Shown: positions 22,821 through 31,326 of the stretch, piece by piece
How positions within the stretch are numbered: the stretch's first letter is position 1
Layout: each line of letters begins with the position of its first letter
NCBI GenBank assembly: GCA_050247515.1
Contig: JBFWUB010000007.1
Span: 140,567-204,566, forward strand
Source of the DNA: RAM1 sp050247515
GTDB taxonomy: Bacteria > Pseudomonadota > Gammaproteobacteria > Burkholderiales > Burkholderiaceae_C
Length of the DNA stretch: 64,000 nt
Direction: 5' to 3'
Notes under the pieces: generated by a model
What the model was told of the DNA's origin: nothing
Seen by the model: the letters and a program-made list of their open reading frames with translations, nothing else
Database searches by the model: none
Made by a program: the position numbers and the translations under genes

Positions 22821-23541
22821 CGCCGCCATGGCTGCGACGCAGCAGGCCGTGCCCGTCGCAGCACCCGCCGCCGCGCCCACCAGCCGCATCATCGCGGCCG
22901 AGGCGCTGCGCGGCGTGGCGGCCTTCCCGCTGGGCGAGCTGTCCACCCGCGCCGGCGCGCCGCGCCACCTGGGTCCACGCGACCTGGCCAACGAAACCGC
23001 CCGCGCGGCCTTTGCGCTGGGCCACCGCCGCGGCTTTGAGCAGGGCGCGCGCACCGGGCTGCAGCAAGGCTACAGCGAAGGCTCGCAGGCGCTGGATGAT
23101 TTTGAATCGCGCAAGGCCGCCGACGTGGCGCGCCAGATGCAGGACCTGGTGGACGGCTTTCGCACCGAGATGGCCGCGCTGCAGTCGCAAGTGGCCAGCG
23201 ACCTGGTGTCGCTGGCCGTGGACATTGCGCGCCAGGTGCTGCGCCGCGAGCTGGCCACTGACGCCACTTCGCTGTTGCCCGTGGCCACCGAGGCGCTGCG
23301 CGCCCTGGGCGAAGGCGCCAGCCAGCTGGAAGTGCGCGTGCACCCCGACGATGCCGGGCTGCTGCGCACCCACCTGCAGGCCGTGCCCGCCGCGCGCGCC
23401 TGGCAACTGACCGAAGACGCCAGCCAGCAGCGCGGCGGCTGCCGCGTGGAGGCCGACACCGGCGTGGCCGATGCGAGCTTCGAGGCGCGCTGGCACGCGG
23501 TGATGGACGCGCTGGGCCGCGAAGGGGAGCCCCTGGCATGA
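22804..23541 (+). CDS. fliH: FliH, regulator of the export ATPase
   Basis: 245 residues. FliH dimerises and holds FliI until docking at the export gate. The N-terminal 75 residues are Ala-rich and variable. The FliH pattern is visible in AFALGHRRGFEQGARTGLQQ (Gly-rich GxxxG helices), LVSLAVDIARQVLRRELATD and ARAWQLTEDASQQRGGCRVE near the C-terminus. It overlaps fliG (17 bp) and fliI (4 bp), showing tight translational coupling. Confidence 0.95.
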   Translation: MRALSDAAMAATQQAVPVAAPAAAPTSRIIAAEALRGVAAFPLGELSTRAGAPRHLGPRDLANETARAAFALGHRRGFEQGARTGLQQGYSEGSQALDDFESRKAADVARQMQDLVDGFRTEMAALQSQVASDLVSLAVDIARQVLRRELATDATSLLPVATEALRALGEGASQLEVRVHPDDAGLLRTHLQAVPAARAWQLTEDASQQRGGCRVEADTGVADASFEARWHAVMDALGREGEPLA

Positions 23542-24992
23542 ACGCCGCCACAGCCATCACAGCCGCCACCGCATCCACCAGCACGGCATCACGCCTGGGC
23601 GCGCACCTGCGCGCGCACAGCGCGCTCATCAACCCCGGCGTGCCGCTGGCCGTCAGCGGCCGGCTGGTGCGCGTGTCGGGCCTGATCATGGAGGCCACCG
23701 GCCTGCGCCTGCCGCTGGGCAGCGTGTGCCGCGTGCGTGACGGCGAGCAGACGACCGAGGCCGAAGTGGTCGGCTTCTCCAAAGGACGCCTGTTCCTCAT
23801 GCCCACCGGCGACCTGCATGGCCTGTCGCCCGGCGCCGCGGTGCAGCCCATCACCTACCCGTTTGAAGGCCTGCACTACGGCATGCCACCCGCGCCGGCG
23901 CAGACACGCAACCCGCATGCGCGCCGCCTGCCCATGGGCGACGCCCTGCTGGGCCGCGTGGTGGACCCGGCCGGCCAGCCGCTGGACCATGGCGGCCCGC
24001 TGTTTGGCGTGCATTCCGAGCCACTGGCGCGCGAGCCCATCAACGCCATGGAGCGCGACCCGGTGCGCGAGCCGCTGGACGTGGGCGTGCGCGCCATCAA
24101 CGCGCTGCTGACCGTGGGCCGCGGCCAGCGCCTGGGCCTGTTCGCCGGCTCGGGCGTGGGCAAGTCGGTGCTCATGGGCATGATGGCCCGCTACACCCAG
24201 GCCGACGTGACCATCGTGGGGCTGGTGGGCGAGCGCGGGCGTGAAGTGAAAGAGTTCGTCGAGGACATCCTGGGCGAAGAGGGGCGCAAGCGCGCGGTGG
24301 TGGTGGCCGCGCCGGCCGACCTGCCGCCGCTCATGCGCATGCAGGGCGCGGCCTATGCCACGGCGCTGGCCGAGCATTTCCGTGACCGCGGCAAGCATGT
24401 GCTGCTGCTCATGGATTCGCTCACCCGCTATGCCATGGCCCACCGTGAAATGGCGCTGGCGCTGGGCGAGCCGCCCGCCACCAAGGGCTATCCGCCGTCG
24501 GTGTTTGCCCGGCTGCCACAGCTGGTGGAGCGCACCGGCAACGGCCTGAACGGCTGCGGCTCCATCACGGCGTTCTACACCGTGCTGGCCGAGGGCGACG
24601 ACCAGCAGGACCCGATCGCCGACAACGCGCGCGCCATCCTGGACGGCCACTTCGTGCTGACCCGAACGCTTGCCGAGCAGGGGCACTACCCGGCCATCGA
24701 CATCGAGCAGTCGATCTCGCGCGTGATGCACAACGTGACCGATGTGCGCCAGCAGCAGCTGGCGCGCGACCTCAAGGCCCTGTATTCACGCTACCAGCGC
24801 AACCGCGACCTGCTGGCCGTGGGCGCCTATGTGCCCGGCGGCGACCCGCTGTCAGACGCCGCCATCCGCCTGTATCCGCAGGTGGCGGCTTTCCTGCAGC
24901 AGGACATGCGCCAGGGCGCGTCATTGCAACACAGCACCGCCGCGCTGCAGGCGCTGGTGGCGCAGGCATCAGCACCGGGAACCACACCATGA
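23538..24992 (+). CDS. fliI: FliI, flagellar export ATPase
   Basis: 484 residues, slightly longer than usual through an Ala/Thr-rich N-terminus. F1-beta-like ATPase that unfolds and releases export cargo. The P-loop GLFAGSGVGKSVLMG lies near residue 203 and Walker B VLLLMDSLTRYAMAHRE near 290, with YPPSVFARLPQLVERTG and the conserved EGDDQQDPIADNARAILDGH. It overlaps fliH and fliJ by 4 bp each. Confidence 0.97.
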   Translation: MNAATAITAATASTSTASRLGAHLRAHSALINPGVPLAVSGRLVRVSGLIMEATGLRLPLGSVCRVRDGEQTTEAEVVGFSKGRLFLMPTGDLHGLSPGAAVQPITYPFEGLHYGMPPAPAQTRNPHARRLPMGDALLGRVVDPAGQPLDHGGPLFGVHSEPLAREPINAMERDPVREPLDVGVRAINALLTVGRGQRLGLFAGSGVGKSVLMGMMARYTQADVTIVGLVGERGREVKEFVEDILGEEGRKRAVVVAAPADLPPLMRMQGAAYATALAEHFRDRGKHVLLLMDSLTRYAMAHREMALALGEPPATKGYPPSVFARLPQLVERTGNGLNGCGSITAFYTVLAEGDDQQDPIADNARAILDGHFVLTRTLAEQGHYPAIDIEQSISRVMHNVTDVRQQQLARDLKALYSRYQRNRDLLAVGAYVPGGDPLSDAAIRLYPQVAAFLQQDMRQGASLQHSTAALQALVAQASAPGTTP

Positions 24993-25441
24993 TGAAAAAC
25001 GTACTGCCCTTGTTGATTGAACGTGCGCAACAGCTGCGCGACAAACATGTTGCCCAGGCGCGCGACACCCTGGCGACGCTGCAGACCGCCCAGCAGGTGC
25101 TGCAGCGGCTGGACGAATTCCGCGTGGAATTTCTGGCGCGCTCACCCGCGGCCAGCGGCGCCAGTGCCGATGCCCAGGCGCTGCAGGACTACCAGCGCTT
25201 CGTGGGCCGGCTGGACGAGGCCATGGCCCAGCAGCGCCAGGAATGCATGCGCCGGCTGCAGCGCAATGACGCGGCGCAGCGCCAGCTGCTGGACAGCCAG
25301 CGCCGGGTGGTGGCGCTGCAATCCTGGCAGCGCCGCGAAGCGGCCGCCCAGGTGGCCAGGGACAACCGGCGCAGCCAGCGCGAGGCCGACGAATTTGCCG
25401 CCCGCGCTGCCGGGCGCTACACCGGCGAGGCCCTGCAATGA
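24989..25441 (+). CDS. fliJ: FliJ, flagellar export stalk/chaperone-escort protein
   Basis: 150 residues forming a long antiparallel coiled coil (LIERAQQLRDKHVAQARDTL; AQQRQECMRRLQRNDAAQRQ), as expected of FliJ, which sits in the FliI hexamer and links it to FlhA. Sequence conservation in this family is low. The call rests on size, coiled-coil content and position between fliI and fliK with 4-bp overlaps on both sides. Confidence 0.93.
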   Translation: MMKNVLPLLIERAQQLRDKHVAQARDTLATLQTAQQVLQRLDEFRVEFLARSPAASGASADAQALQDYQRFVGRLDEAMAQQRQECMRRLQRNDAAQRQLLDSQRRVVALQSWQRREAAAQVARDNRRSQREADEFAARAAGRYTGEALQ

Positions 25442-26619
25442 GCCTGCCAGCCCTGGGTACACGCGCCGCCACGGCTGGCGCGCCAGCCAATGGCGCCGCC
25501 ACCGCGGCGCCTGGCACGCCCGCGGACGCGGGCGACAACCTGTTTGCAGCGCTGCTGGCGGGGTTGGGCGAGACCATGGGCGCCAGCCCGCAGCCCGACA
25601 CAACAACCGCCACCACCGAGCCATCCGCACAGCAGGCCACACAGCAGGCCGCCACCCCGGCGGGCGATGCGGCGGCCCTGGCCGTGCTGCCCGCTGCCGT
25701 GGCGGACCCGATGGCCGGCATGGCGTTGCTGATGGCGCAGTACACCCCCGCGGGTGCGTCCTCGGGCCCACCGGCGGGCATTGCGGCGGGCACTGCACCG
25801 GTGCCTGCTGGCGTGGCCAGCCCCACCGCGCCGGCAGGCCTGCCCGAGCGGCTGGCGCTGGCGTTGCCTGCCGCTGCGGCGACCGGCACGGCCCCGGCGG
25901 TGCCTGCGGCTGGCGAACCCTTCGGCACGGCAGCGCCGGCCTTGCCTGGCCAGCAGCCCGAGCCCACCGCCACGCCCGGCCTGGGCGCCAGCCTCAACGC
26001 CGTGGCAGGCGCCGACGCGGCGGCGGGACCGTCTGCCGCCGATGCACAGGCCGCGGTGCAGGGCCTGCCTGATATGGGGTCGTTCACGGCCGGCTGGGCG
26101 CCGCTGCCCGTGCCGGGCGCCGTGCAGGGCAGCGCGCCGGCGGCGCCGCTGTACCAGGCCGAGCTGGCCGCGCGCCCGGGTGAAGCCGCCTTTGCCGGTG
26201 AGCTGGGCGCGCAGGTGACGGTGATGGTGGAAGGCGGCTTGCAGCAGGCCGAGCTGCGGCTGAACCCGGCCGAGCTGGGCCCGATCCAGATCCAGCTGAA
26301 CGTGAGCGGGGACACCCGCACGGCCGACATCAGTTTTTCAGCCGTGCACGGCCTCACGCGCGAGAGCATCGAGCAGGCGCTGCCCGAGCTGCGCGACATG
26401 CTGGAAGCGCAGGGGCTGAGCCTGGGCGAGACCGGCGTATCGGGCGGCCAGCAGCAAGGCGGCGAGGGGCGCCACGGCGCGCCCGCGCAGGCCGGCGCCG
26501 CGCGCGCGGGCGGCCCGCGTGCGGGCGATGGCGCGCTGGCCGGCGCGGAGCTGGCCGGCCTGGCCCACCCCGGCGGGCCCGCGCGCGCCGTGCGCGGCCT
26601 GCTGGACCTGTACGCCTGA
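25438..26619 (+). CDS. fliK: FliK, hook-length control protein
   Basis: 393 residues. The first 260 are an Ala/Pro/Gly-rich, disordered molecular-ruler region with almost no conserved sequence. The C-terminal Flg_hook domain is clear: VEGGLQQAELRLNPAELGPI, IQIQLNVSGDTRTADISFS and LPELRDMLEAQGLSLGETGV. FliK switches export specificity from hook to filament subunits. The tail after residue 345 is low-complexity Ala/Gly/Arg. It is the last gene before a 111-bp gap with hairpins. Confidence 0.95.
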   Translation: MSLPALGTRAATAGAPANGAATAAPGTPADAGDNLFAALLAGLGETMGASPQPDTTTATTEPSAQQATQQAATPAGDAAALAVLPAAVADPMAGMALLMAQYTPAGASSGPPAGIAAGTAPVPAGVASPTAPAGLPERLALALPAAAATGTAPAVPAAGEPFGTAAPALPGQQPEPTATPGLGASLNAVAGADAAAGPSAADAQAAVQGLPDMGSFTAGWAPLPVPGAVQGSAPAAPLYQAELAARPGEAAFAGELGAQVTVMVEGGLQQAELRLNPAELGPIQIQLNVSGDTRTADISFSAVHGLTRESIEQALPELRDMLEAQGLSLGETGVSGGQQQGGEGRHGAPAQAGAARAGGPRAGDGALAGAELAGLAHPGGPARAVRGLLDLYA

Positions 26620-26635
26620 GCCTGTCGCGCCGCGG

Positions 26636-26665
26636 GCGCCAGCGGCGCGAAAAGCACGGCTTTTC
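26636..26665 (+). terminator. Two adjacent hairpins after fliK
   Basis: GCGCC-AGC-GGCGC (26636-26648) runs directly into GAAAAG-CACGG-CTTTTC (26649-26665). No long T run follows, so termination would be partial. They divide the fliF-K and fliL-R parts of the operon; bases 26666-26730 probably hold an extra promoter for fliL, but no convincing boxes are visible. Confidence 0.4.
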
Positions 26666-26733
26666 AGGGGGCTTATCGGCGTATCGGGGCAGCGCGCTGC
26701 TTCGCACAATGGACCCATTCCACAGGAGCCATG

Positions 26734-27303
26734 ATGTCCGCCGAAACCCCCGCCGCCGCCCCCAAGAAATCCCGCAAGAAGCTCATCATCGTTGCCGCGC
26801 TGGGCCTGGTGCTGGCCTCGGGCGGCGCGGGCGCTGCCTGGTTCATGCTCAGGAAGCCGGCCGACGGCGCGGCGGCAGTGGCCGAAAAAAAGCCGCCGGC
26901 CAAGCCGGTGTTCATGCCGCTGGACGTGTTTACCGTGAACCTGCAGGACCCGCGCGGCGAGCGATTTGCCCAGGTGGGCGTGACGCTGCAGCTCAAGGAC
27001 GCGGCCACCGAAGCCGAGCTGAAGGAGCGCCTGCCGGCCGTGCGCAATGAAATCCTGCTGCTGCTGTCGTCCAAGCGCATTGACGAACTGCTCAGCGACG
27101 ACGGCAAGCGCGAGCTGGCCCAGCAGATCCGCGCGCGCGCCGCCCATGGCATGGGCCTGAAGGTGGACGAACCCGCCGTCGTGCCCGCGGCCGTGCCGGC
27201 CGCCGCTGCCGCCTCCGGCGCCGCCGTTGCGGCGGCGCCCAAGGCCGCGCCGGTGGACAACCCGGTGCACAACGTGCTGTTCTCGCAGTTCATCGTGCAG
27301 TAA
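26734..27303 (+). CDS. fliL: FliL, stator-associated basal-body protein
   Basis: 189 residues. A short basic cytoplasmic tail (KKSRKKLIIVAALGLVLASG) leads into one membrane helix, then a periplasmic SPFH-like domain: FMPLDVFTVNLQDPRGERFA, then VGVTLQLKD and PAVRNEILLLLSSKRIDELL. ATG 26734 is preferred over the tandem ATG 26731 because AGGAG (26724-26728) is too close to the latter. An unusual Ala/Pro-rich insertion lies near the C-terminus before VDNPVHNVLFSQFIVQ. First gene of the fliLMNOPQR group. Confidence 0.95.
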   Translation: MSAETPAAAPKKSRKKLIIVAALGLVLASGGAGAAWFMLRKPADGAAAVAEKKPPAKPVFMPLDVFTVNLQDPRGERFAQVGVTLQLKDAATEAELKERLPAVRNEILLLLSSKRIDELLSDDGKRELAQQIRARAAHGMGLKVDEPAVVPAAVPAAAAASGAAVAAAPKAAPVDNPVHNVLFSQFIVQ

Positions 27304-27312
27304 GGCCGGGCC

Positions 27313-28320
27313 ATGGCACAACCCCTTTCCCAGGAAGAAGTTGACGCGCTGCTGGCCGGCGTCAATGGCGAGGACCCGGCCGATGGTGCCGGCGACGCGG
27401 CCGGTGACGGCACCGGCGTGCGCACCTATGACCTGAGCAGCCAGGAGCGCATCGTGCGCGGGCGCATGCCCACGCTGGAGATCGTGAACGAGCGCTTTGC
27501 GCGCAACTTCCGCGTGGGGGTGTTCAACTTCATGCGGCGCAACCCCGACATCGCCGTGGGGGGCGTGAAGGTGCAGAAATTCAGCGCCTTTTTGCGCAAC
27601 GTGGCGGTGCCGGCCAACATCAACGTGATGCATGTGCGCCCGCTGCGCGGCTCGGGCCTGCTGATCTGCGACCCGGTGCTGGTGTACACGGTGATCGACA
27701 ACCTGTTTGGCGGCTCGGGCCAGAACCAGGCCCGCATCGAGGGGCGTGAATTTTCAGCCACCGAGCAGCGCATCATCCTGCGCCTGGTGGAGGTGATCGC
27801 CGCCGAATATGCCAAGGCGTGGGCCGCCATCTACCCGATCGAGCTGGAATACGCCCGCTCGGAAATGAACACGCAGTTCGCCAACATCGCCACGCCGTCC
27901 GAGATCGTGGTGACCACCACGTTCCGGGTGGAGATCGGCGACACCGGCGGCGACCTGCACATCTGCATCCCGTATTCCACCTTCGAGCCGATCCGCGAAA
28001 TCCTGTATTCGCCGCTGCAGGGCGACCAGGGCGGCCCCGACCGGCGCTGGGTCACGCTGCTCACGCAGCAGATCAAGGCCGCCACCGTGGAGCTGGCGGC
28101 CGAGCTGGCCCACAGCCAGGCCACGGTGGGCGAGCTGATGGGCCTGAAGGTGGGCGACTTCATCGAGCTGGACCGCCTGCCCACGCTGCTGGCCAAGGTG
28201 GACGGCGTGCCCGTTTTTGAATGCGACTACGGCACGCTGGGCGCGCGCTATGGCGTGCGCATCCGTGAATTCATGACCCAGCCCGCCGCCGACGCCGGCA
28301 CGGGCGGGCTCATCCAATGA
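27313..28320 (+). CDS. fliM: FliM, motor switch protein
   Basis: 335 residues. The N-terminal CheY-P-binding motif LSQEEVDALLAGVNG is present at residues 5-19, followed by YDLSSQERIVRGRMPTLEIV, the CheC-like middle domain with GSGLLICDPVLVYTVIDNLF, and a C-terminal SpoA domain near 265-320. It starts 9 bp after fliL. FliM passes the CheY-P signal to FliG and FliN. Confidence 0.98.
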   Translation: MAQPLSQEEVDALLAGVNGEDPADGAGDAAGDGTGVRTYDLSSQERIVRGRMPTLEIVNERFARNFRVGVFNFMRRNPDIAVGGVKVQKFSAFLRNVAVPANINVMHVRPLRGSGLLICDPVLVYTVIDNLFGGSGQNQARIEGREFSATEQRIILRLVEVIAAEYAKAWAAIYPIELEYARSEMNTQFANIATPSEIVVTTTFRVEIGDTGGDLHICIPYSTFEPIREILYSPLQGDQGGPDRRWVTLLTQQIKAATVELAAELAHSQATVGELMGLKVGDFIELDRLPTLLAKVDGVPVFECDYGTLGARYGVRIREFMTQPAADAGTGGLIQ

Positions 28321-28340
28321 CCCGACACAGGAGCTGACAC

Positions 28341-28739
28341 ATGGCAGACACCGCACTGGACCAGGAACCCCTGGCCGACGACTGGGCATCGGCCCTGGCC
28401 GAAGCCGGCCAGGCCCAACCCCCGGCGGCGGCCAGCATCTTCAACGAGCTGGGCGCGGGCGCCGCGCCGGCCAACCGCGACGACATCGACATGGTGCTGG
28501 ACATTCCCGTGCAGCTGACCGTGGAGCTGGGCCGCACCCGCATCCCCATCAAGCACATCCTGCAGCTGGCGCAGGGCTCGGTGATCGAGCTGGACGCGCT
28601 GGCCGGTGAGCCGATGGACGTGCTGGTCAACGGCTTCCTGATCGCCCAGGGCGAGGTGGTGGTGGTGAACGACAAGTTCGGCATCCGCCTGACCGACATC
28701 GTCACGCCGTCCGAGCGGATGCGCCGTCTGAGCAGGTAG
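28341..28739 (+). CDS. fliN: FliN, motor switch protein
   Basis: 132 residues. A variable acidic N-terminus is followed by the SpoA domain: DIDMVLDIPVQLTVELGRTR, IPIKHILQLAQGSVIELDAL and VLVNGFLIAQGEVVVVNDKF, ending GIRLTDIVTPSERMRRL. With FliM it forms the C-ring base and binds FliH for cargo delivery. It starts 20 bp after fliM. Confidence 0.98.
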   Translation: MADTALDQEPLADDWASALAEAGQAQPPAAASIFNELGAGAAPANRDDIDMVLDIPVQLTVELGRTRIPIKHILQLAQGSVIELDALAGEPMDVLVNGFLIAQGEVVVVNDKFGIRLTDIVTPSERMRRLSR

Positions 28740-28745
28740 GGCGCC

Positions 28746-29027
28746 ATGCAATCCACGTCCTGGTCCCTGTTGATGCTGGTGGTGGTGCTGGCGCTGATCC
28801 CCGCGTCGCTGTGGGTCATGAAGCGCCTGCAGACCATCGGCCCCGGCGGCGCCGCGCGCCAGCTGGAAATGGTTGAACAACTGCCGCTGGGCCCGCGCGA
28901 GCGCGTGGTGCTGGTGCGCGTGCAAGGCCGCGTGCTGGTGCTGGGCACAACCGCGCAGCAGATCACGCTGCTGGGCGAGGCGGGTGACCCGCCGGGCACC
29001 GTGCCGTTCCCGCAGGTGCGTGCATGA
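28746..29027 (+). CDS. fliO: FliO, export-gate assembly protein
   Basis: 93 residues: a single N-terminal membrane helix (SWSLLMLVVVLALIPASLWV), then a small cytoplasmic domain with RQLEMVEQLPLGPRERVVLV and LVLGTTAQQITLLGEAG, the FliO pattern. FliO helps FliP assemble. It lies 6 bp after fliN and overlaps fliP by 4 bp. Confidence 0.95.
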   Translation: MQSTSWSLLMLVVVLALIPASLWVMKRLQTIGPGGAARQLEMVEQLPLGPRERVVLVRVQGRVLVLGTTAQQITLLGEAGDPPGTVPFPQVRA

Positions 29028-29779
29028 GGCACCTGAAGCCCTGGGCGCTGGCCCTGCCGCTGGCGCTGCTGGCCGGCGGCGCGCTGGCGCAATCCCTGCC
29101 CGTGGGGGTGGGCGTGGTGGCCCAGACCAGCGGCAACACCACCACCTATTCGGTGCCGGTGCAGACGCTGCTGGTGTTCGGCGCGCTGTCGTTCCTGCCG
29201 GCCATACTGCTGCTGATGACCAGCTTCACGCGGCTGATCATCGTGCTGAGCCTGCTGCGCCAGGCGCTGGGGCTGCAGACCACGCCGCCCAACCAGGTGC
29301 TGGTGGGCATGAGCCTGTTTCTCACGTTCTTCATCATGGGGCCTACCCTGGACAAGGTGTACCAGGATGCTTACAAGCCCTACAGCGAACAGAAGATGAG
29401 TTTTGAAGACGCGGTCGCCCGGGGCTCGGACCCCCTGCGCGCCTTCATGCTCAAGCAGACGCGCGAGGCCGACCTGGCACTGTTCAACCGTATTGCCGGC
29501 GCCAGCGCCAACACCCCGCCCGAGAAAACGCCGCTGCGCGTGGTGGTGCCCGCCTTCGTCACGAGCGAGTTGAAGACCGCGTTCCAGATCGGCTTCATGG
29601 TGTTCATCCCGTTCATTGTCATTGACCTGATCGTGGCCAGCGTGCTGATGTCCATGGGCATGATGATGCTGTCGCCGGTGCTGGTGGCGCTGCCGTTCAA
29701 GCTCATGCTGTTCGTGCTGGCCGATGGCTGGAATCTGCTCATCGGCTCGCTGGTGGCCAGCTTTGGCGGTGCCTCATGA
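29024..29779 (+). CDS. fliP: FliP, flagellar export-gate protein
   Basis: 251 residues. A cleavable signal peptide (ALPLALLAGGALAQS) is followed by the gate core: FLPAILLLMTSFTRLIIVLS, QTTPPNQVLVGMSLFLTFFI, LRVVVPAFVTSELKTAFQIG and the Met-rich loop MSMGMMMLSPVLVALPFKLM. It forms the P5Q4R1 gate with FliQ and FliR. Overlaps of 4 bp with both neighbours. Confidence 0.98.
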   Translation: MRHLKPWALALPLALLAGGALAQSLPVGVGVVAQTSGNTTTYSVPVQTLLVFGALSFLPAILLLMTSFTRLIIVLSLLRQALGLQTTPPNQVLVGMSLFLTFFIMGPTLDKVYQDAYKPYSEQKMSFEDAVARGSDPLRAFMLKQTREADLALFNRIAGASANTPPEKTPLRVVVPAFVTSELKTAFQIGFMVFIPFIVIDLIVASVLMSMGMMMLSPVLVALPFKLMLFVLADGWNLLIGSLVASFGGAS

Positions 29780-30045
29780 CGCCCGAGGCCGTGCTGCAGT
29801 TTGGCCGCATGGCCATGGAAATCCTGATTGCCGTGGCCGCGCCCGCGCTGCTCACGGCGCTGGTGGTGGGCCTGGGCGTGAGCCTGTTCCAGGCGGTCAC
29901 GCAGATCAATGAATCCACGCTGTCGTTCCTGCCCAAGCTGCTGGCGGTGCTGGCGGCGCTGGCGGTGTCGGGGCCGTGGATGATTTCGGTGCTGGTGGAC
30001 TGGATCCGTCAGGTCATCACCAGCATCCCGATGGCCGTGGGCTGA
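29776..30045 (+). CDS. fliQ: FliQ, flagellar export-gate protein
   Basis: 89 residues, two membrane helices: ILIAVAAPALLTALVVGLGV and LLAVLAALAVSGPWMISVLV, joined by the conserved LFQAVTQINESTLSFLPK. Normal length. Four copies wrap the FliP-FliR gate. It starts inside the fliP stop (ATGA). Confidence 0.97.
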   Translation: MTPEAVLQFGRMAMEILIAVAAPALLTALVVGLGVSLFQAVTQINESTLSFLPKLLAVLAALAVSGPWMISVLVDWIRQVITSIPMAVG

Positions 30046-30058
30046 GGCGCAATCGGCG

Positions 30059-30817
30059 ATGGTGACCTTCTCGCAGGTGCAGCTGGACGCCTGGCTGGCC
30101 GGCGCGCTGCTGCCGTTCATCCGCATCCTGGCGCTGTTCTCGGCGGCGCCGCTGCTGTCGCACAGATCATTCCCCGTGCGCGCCCGCGTGGCGCTGGCCG
30201 CGGCCATTGCCTTCGTGGTGGCGCCGTTTGCCGATGTGCCGCCGGGCCTGACGCTGGCGTCGGCCACCGGCCTGGGCCTGGTGGTGCAGCAGGTGGTGAT
30301 CGGCCTGGCGCTGGGCTTTGCGGCGCGGCTGCTGTTTGCGGTGTTCGAGATCGCGGGCGAGTTCATCGGCCTGCAGATGGGCTTTTCATTCGCGGGCTTT
30401 TTCGACCCCAACGGCGGCAGTGAATCGGCCGTGGGCAGCTGGCTGAACACGCTGGGCATGATGCTGTTTGTGGCGCTGGACGCGCACCTGGTGCTGATCG
30501 ACGCGCTGGTGGCCACGTTCGCAAGCTTTCCCATCGCCACCGACCCGTTCGCCGCGTTCTCGCGCCTGCGCCTGGACCGCCTGGGCGCGGACGTGTTCCG
30601 CCTGGCGCTGTCGCTGGCGCTGCCGGCCACCATCCTCATGCTGTTCGTGAACATCGTGCTGGGGTTTGCGTCGCGCGTGGCGCCGCAGCTGTCGATTTTC
30701 TCGGTGGGCTTTCCGGTCACCTTGCTGACCGGGCTGGCCGTGCTGGCCTATGGCACAGCGCATCTGCTGGGGCCGATGCAGGAGGCGTTGACGATCTTTC
30801 TGGCACCGCTGCGCTGA
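30059..30817 (+). CDS. fliR: FliR, flagellar export-gate protein
   Basis: 252 residues with about six membrane helices. Conserved stretches are FIRILALFSAAPLLSHRSFP, GLALGFAARLLFAVFEIAGE and FIGLQMGFSFAGFFDPNGG. Last gene of the fli operon, 13 bp after fliQ with only a weak ribosome site. flhB and flhA are not in the window and must lie elsewhere. Confidence 0.97.
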   Translation: MVTFSQVQLDAWLAGALLPFIRILALFSAAPLLSHRSFPVRARVALAAAIAFVVAPFADVPPGLTLASATGLGLVVQQVVIGLALGFAARLLFAVFEIAGEFIGLQMGFSFAGFFDPNGGSESAVGSWLNTLGMMLFVALDAHLVLIDALVATFASFPIATDPFAAFSRLRLDRLGADVFRLALSLALPATILMLFVNIVLGFASRVAPQLSIFSVGFPVTLLTGLAVLAYGTAHLLGPMQEALTIFLAPLR

Positions 30818-30903
30818 TGCGCAGCCGCGCCGGGCGGGACCGCTTGGAACTGTGTGCGGGCAGTGCTAACCTTCGCCACCCGTAACCCACTGGAGCAGCA
30901 GAC

Positions 30904-31272
30904 ATGCCCAACGCATTGAACTGGTTTGAGATTCCGGTCGCAGACTTCGACCGCGCCAAAGCCTTCTACGAGAAGGTGCTGGCCGTCTCCATCGCGCCCA
31001 TGGCCATGGGCCCCGTCACCATGGGCATGCTGTCATCCGACCCCACCGCCGTGGGCGGCGCCATCGTGCACAGCGATGAAGGCGCGCCCTCCCAGAACGG
31101 GACCATGGTCTACCTCAATGGCGGTGATGACCTGGCCCCGATGCTGGCCCGGGTGGAAGCGGCGGGCGGCCAGGTCGTTGTGCCCAAGACCGAGATCGGC
31201 AACGACTTCGGCTTCTTCGCCCATTTCCTGGACACCGAGGGGAACAAGGTGGGGCTTCATTCGATGAAGTAG
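30904..31272 (+). CDS. VOC-family (glyoxalase-like) protein
   Basis: 122 residues, one vicinal-oxygen-chelate module pair: LNWFEIPVADFDRAKAFYEK near the start and FGFFAHFLDTEGNKVGLHS at the end, typical of small VOC proteins annotated as glyoxalase/bleomycin-resistance-like. Metal ligands are not all obvious (His in the first strand is replaced by Glu/Trp), so catalytic activity is uncertain. Stand-alone gene after the flagellar operon; probable promoter in the 86-bp gap. Confidence 0.88.
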   Translation: MPNALNWFEIPVADFDRAKAFYEKVLAVSIAPMAMGPVTMGMLSSDPTAVGGAIVHSDEGAPSQNGTMVYLNGGDDLAPMLARVEAAGGQVVVPKTEIGNDFGFFAHFLDTEGNKVGLHSMK

Positions 31273-31326
31273 GCGGCTGGCGGCCAGGCGGGGATGTGCA
31301 GGCCGCCGGATTACAACGGCACGGTC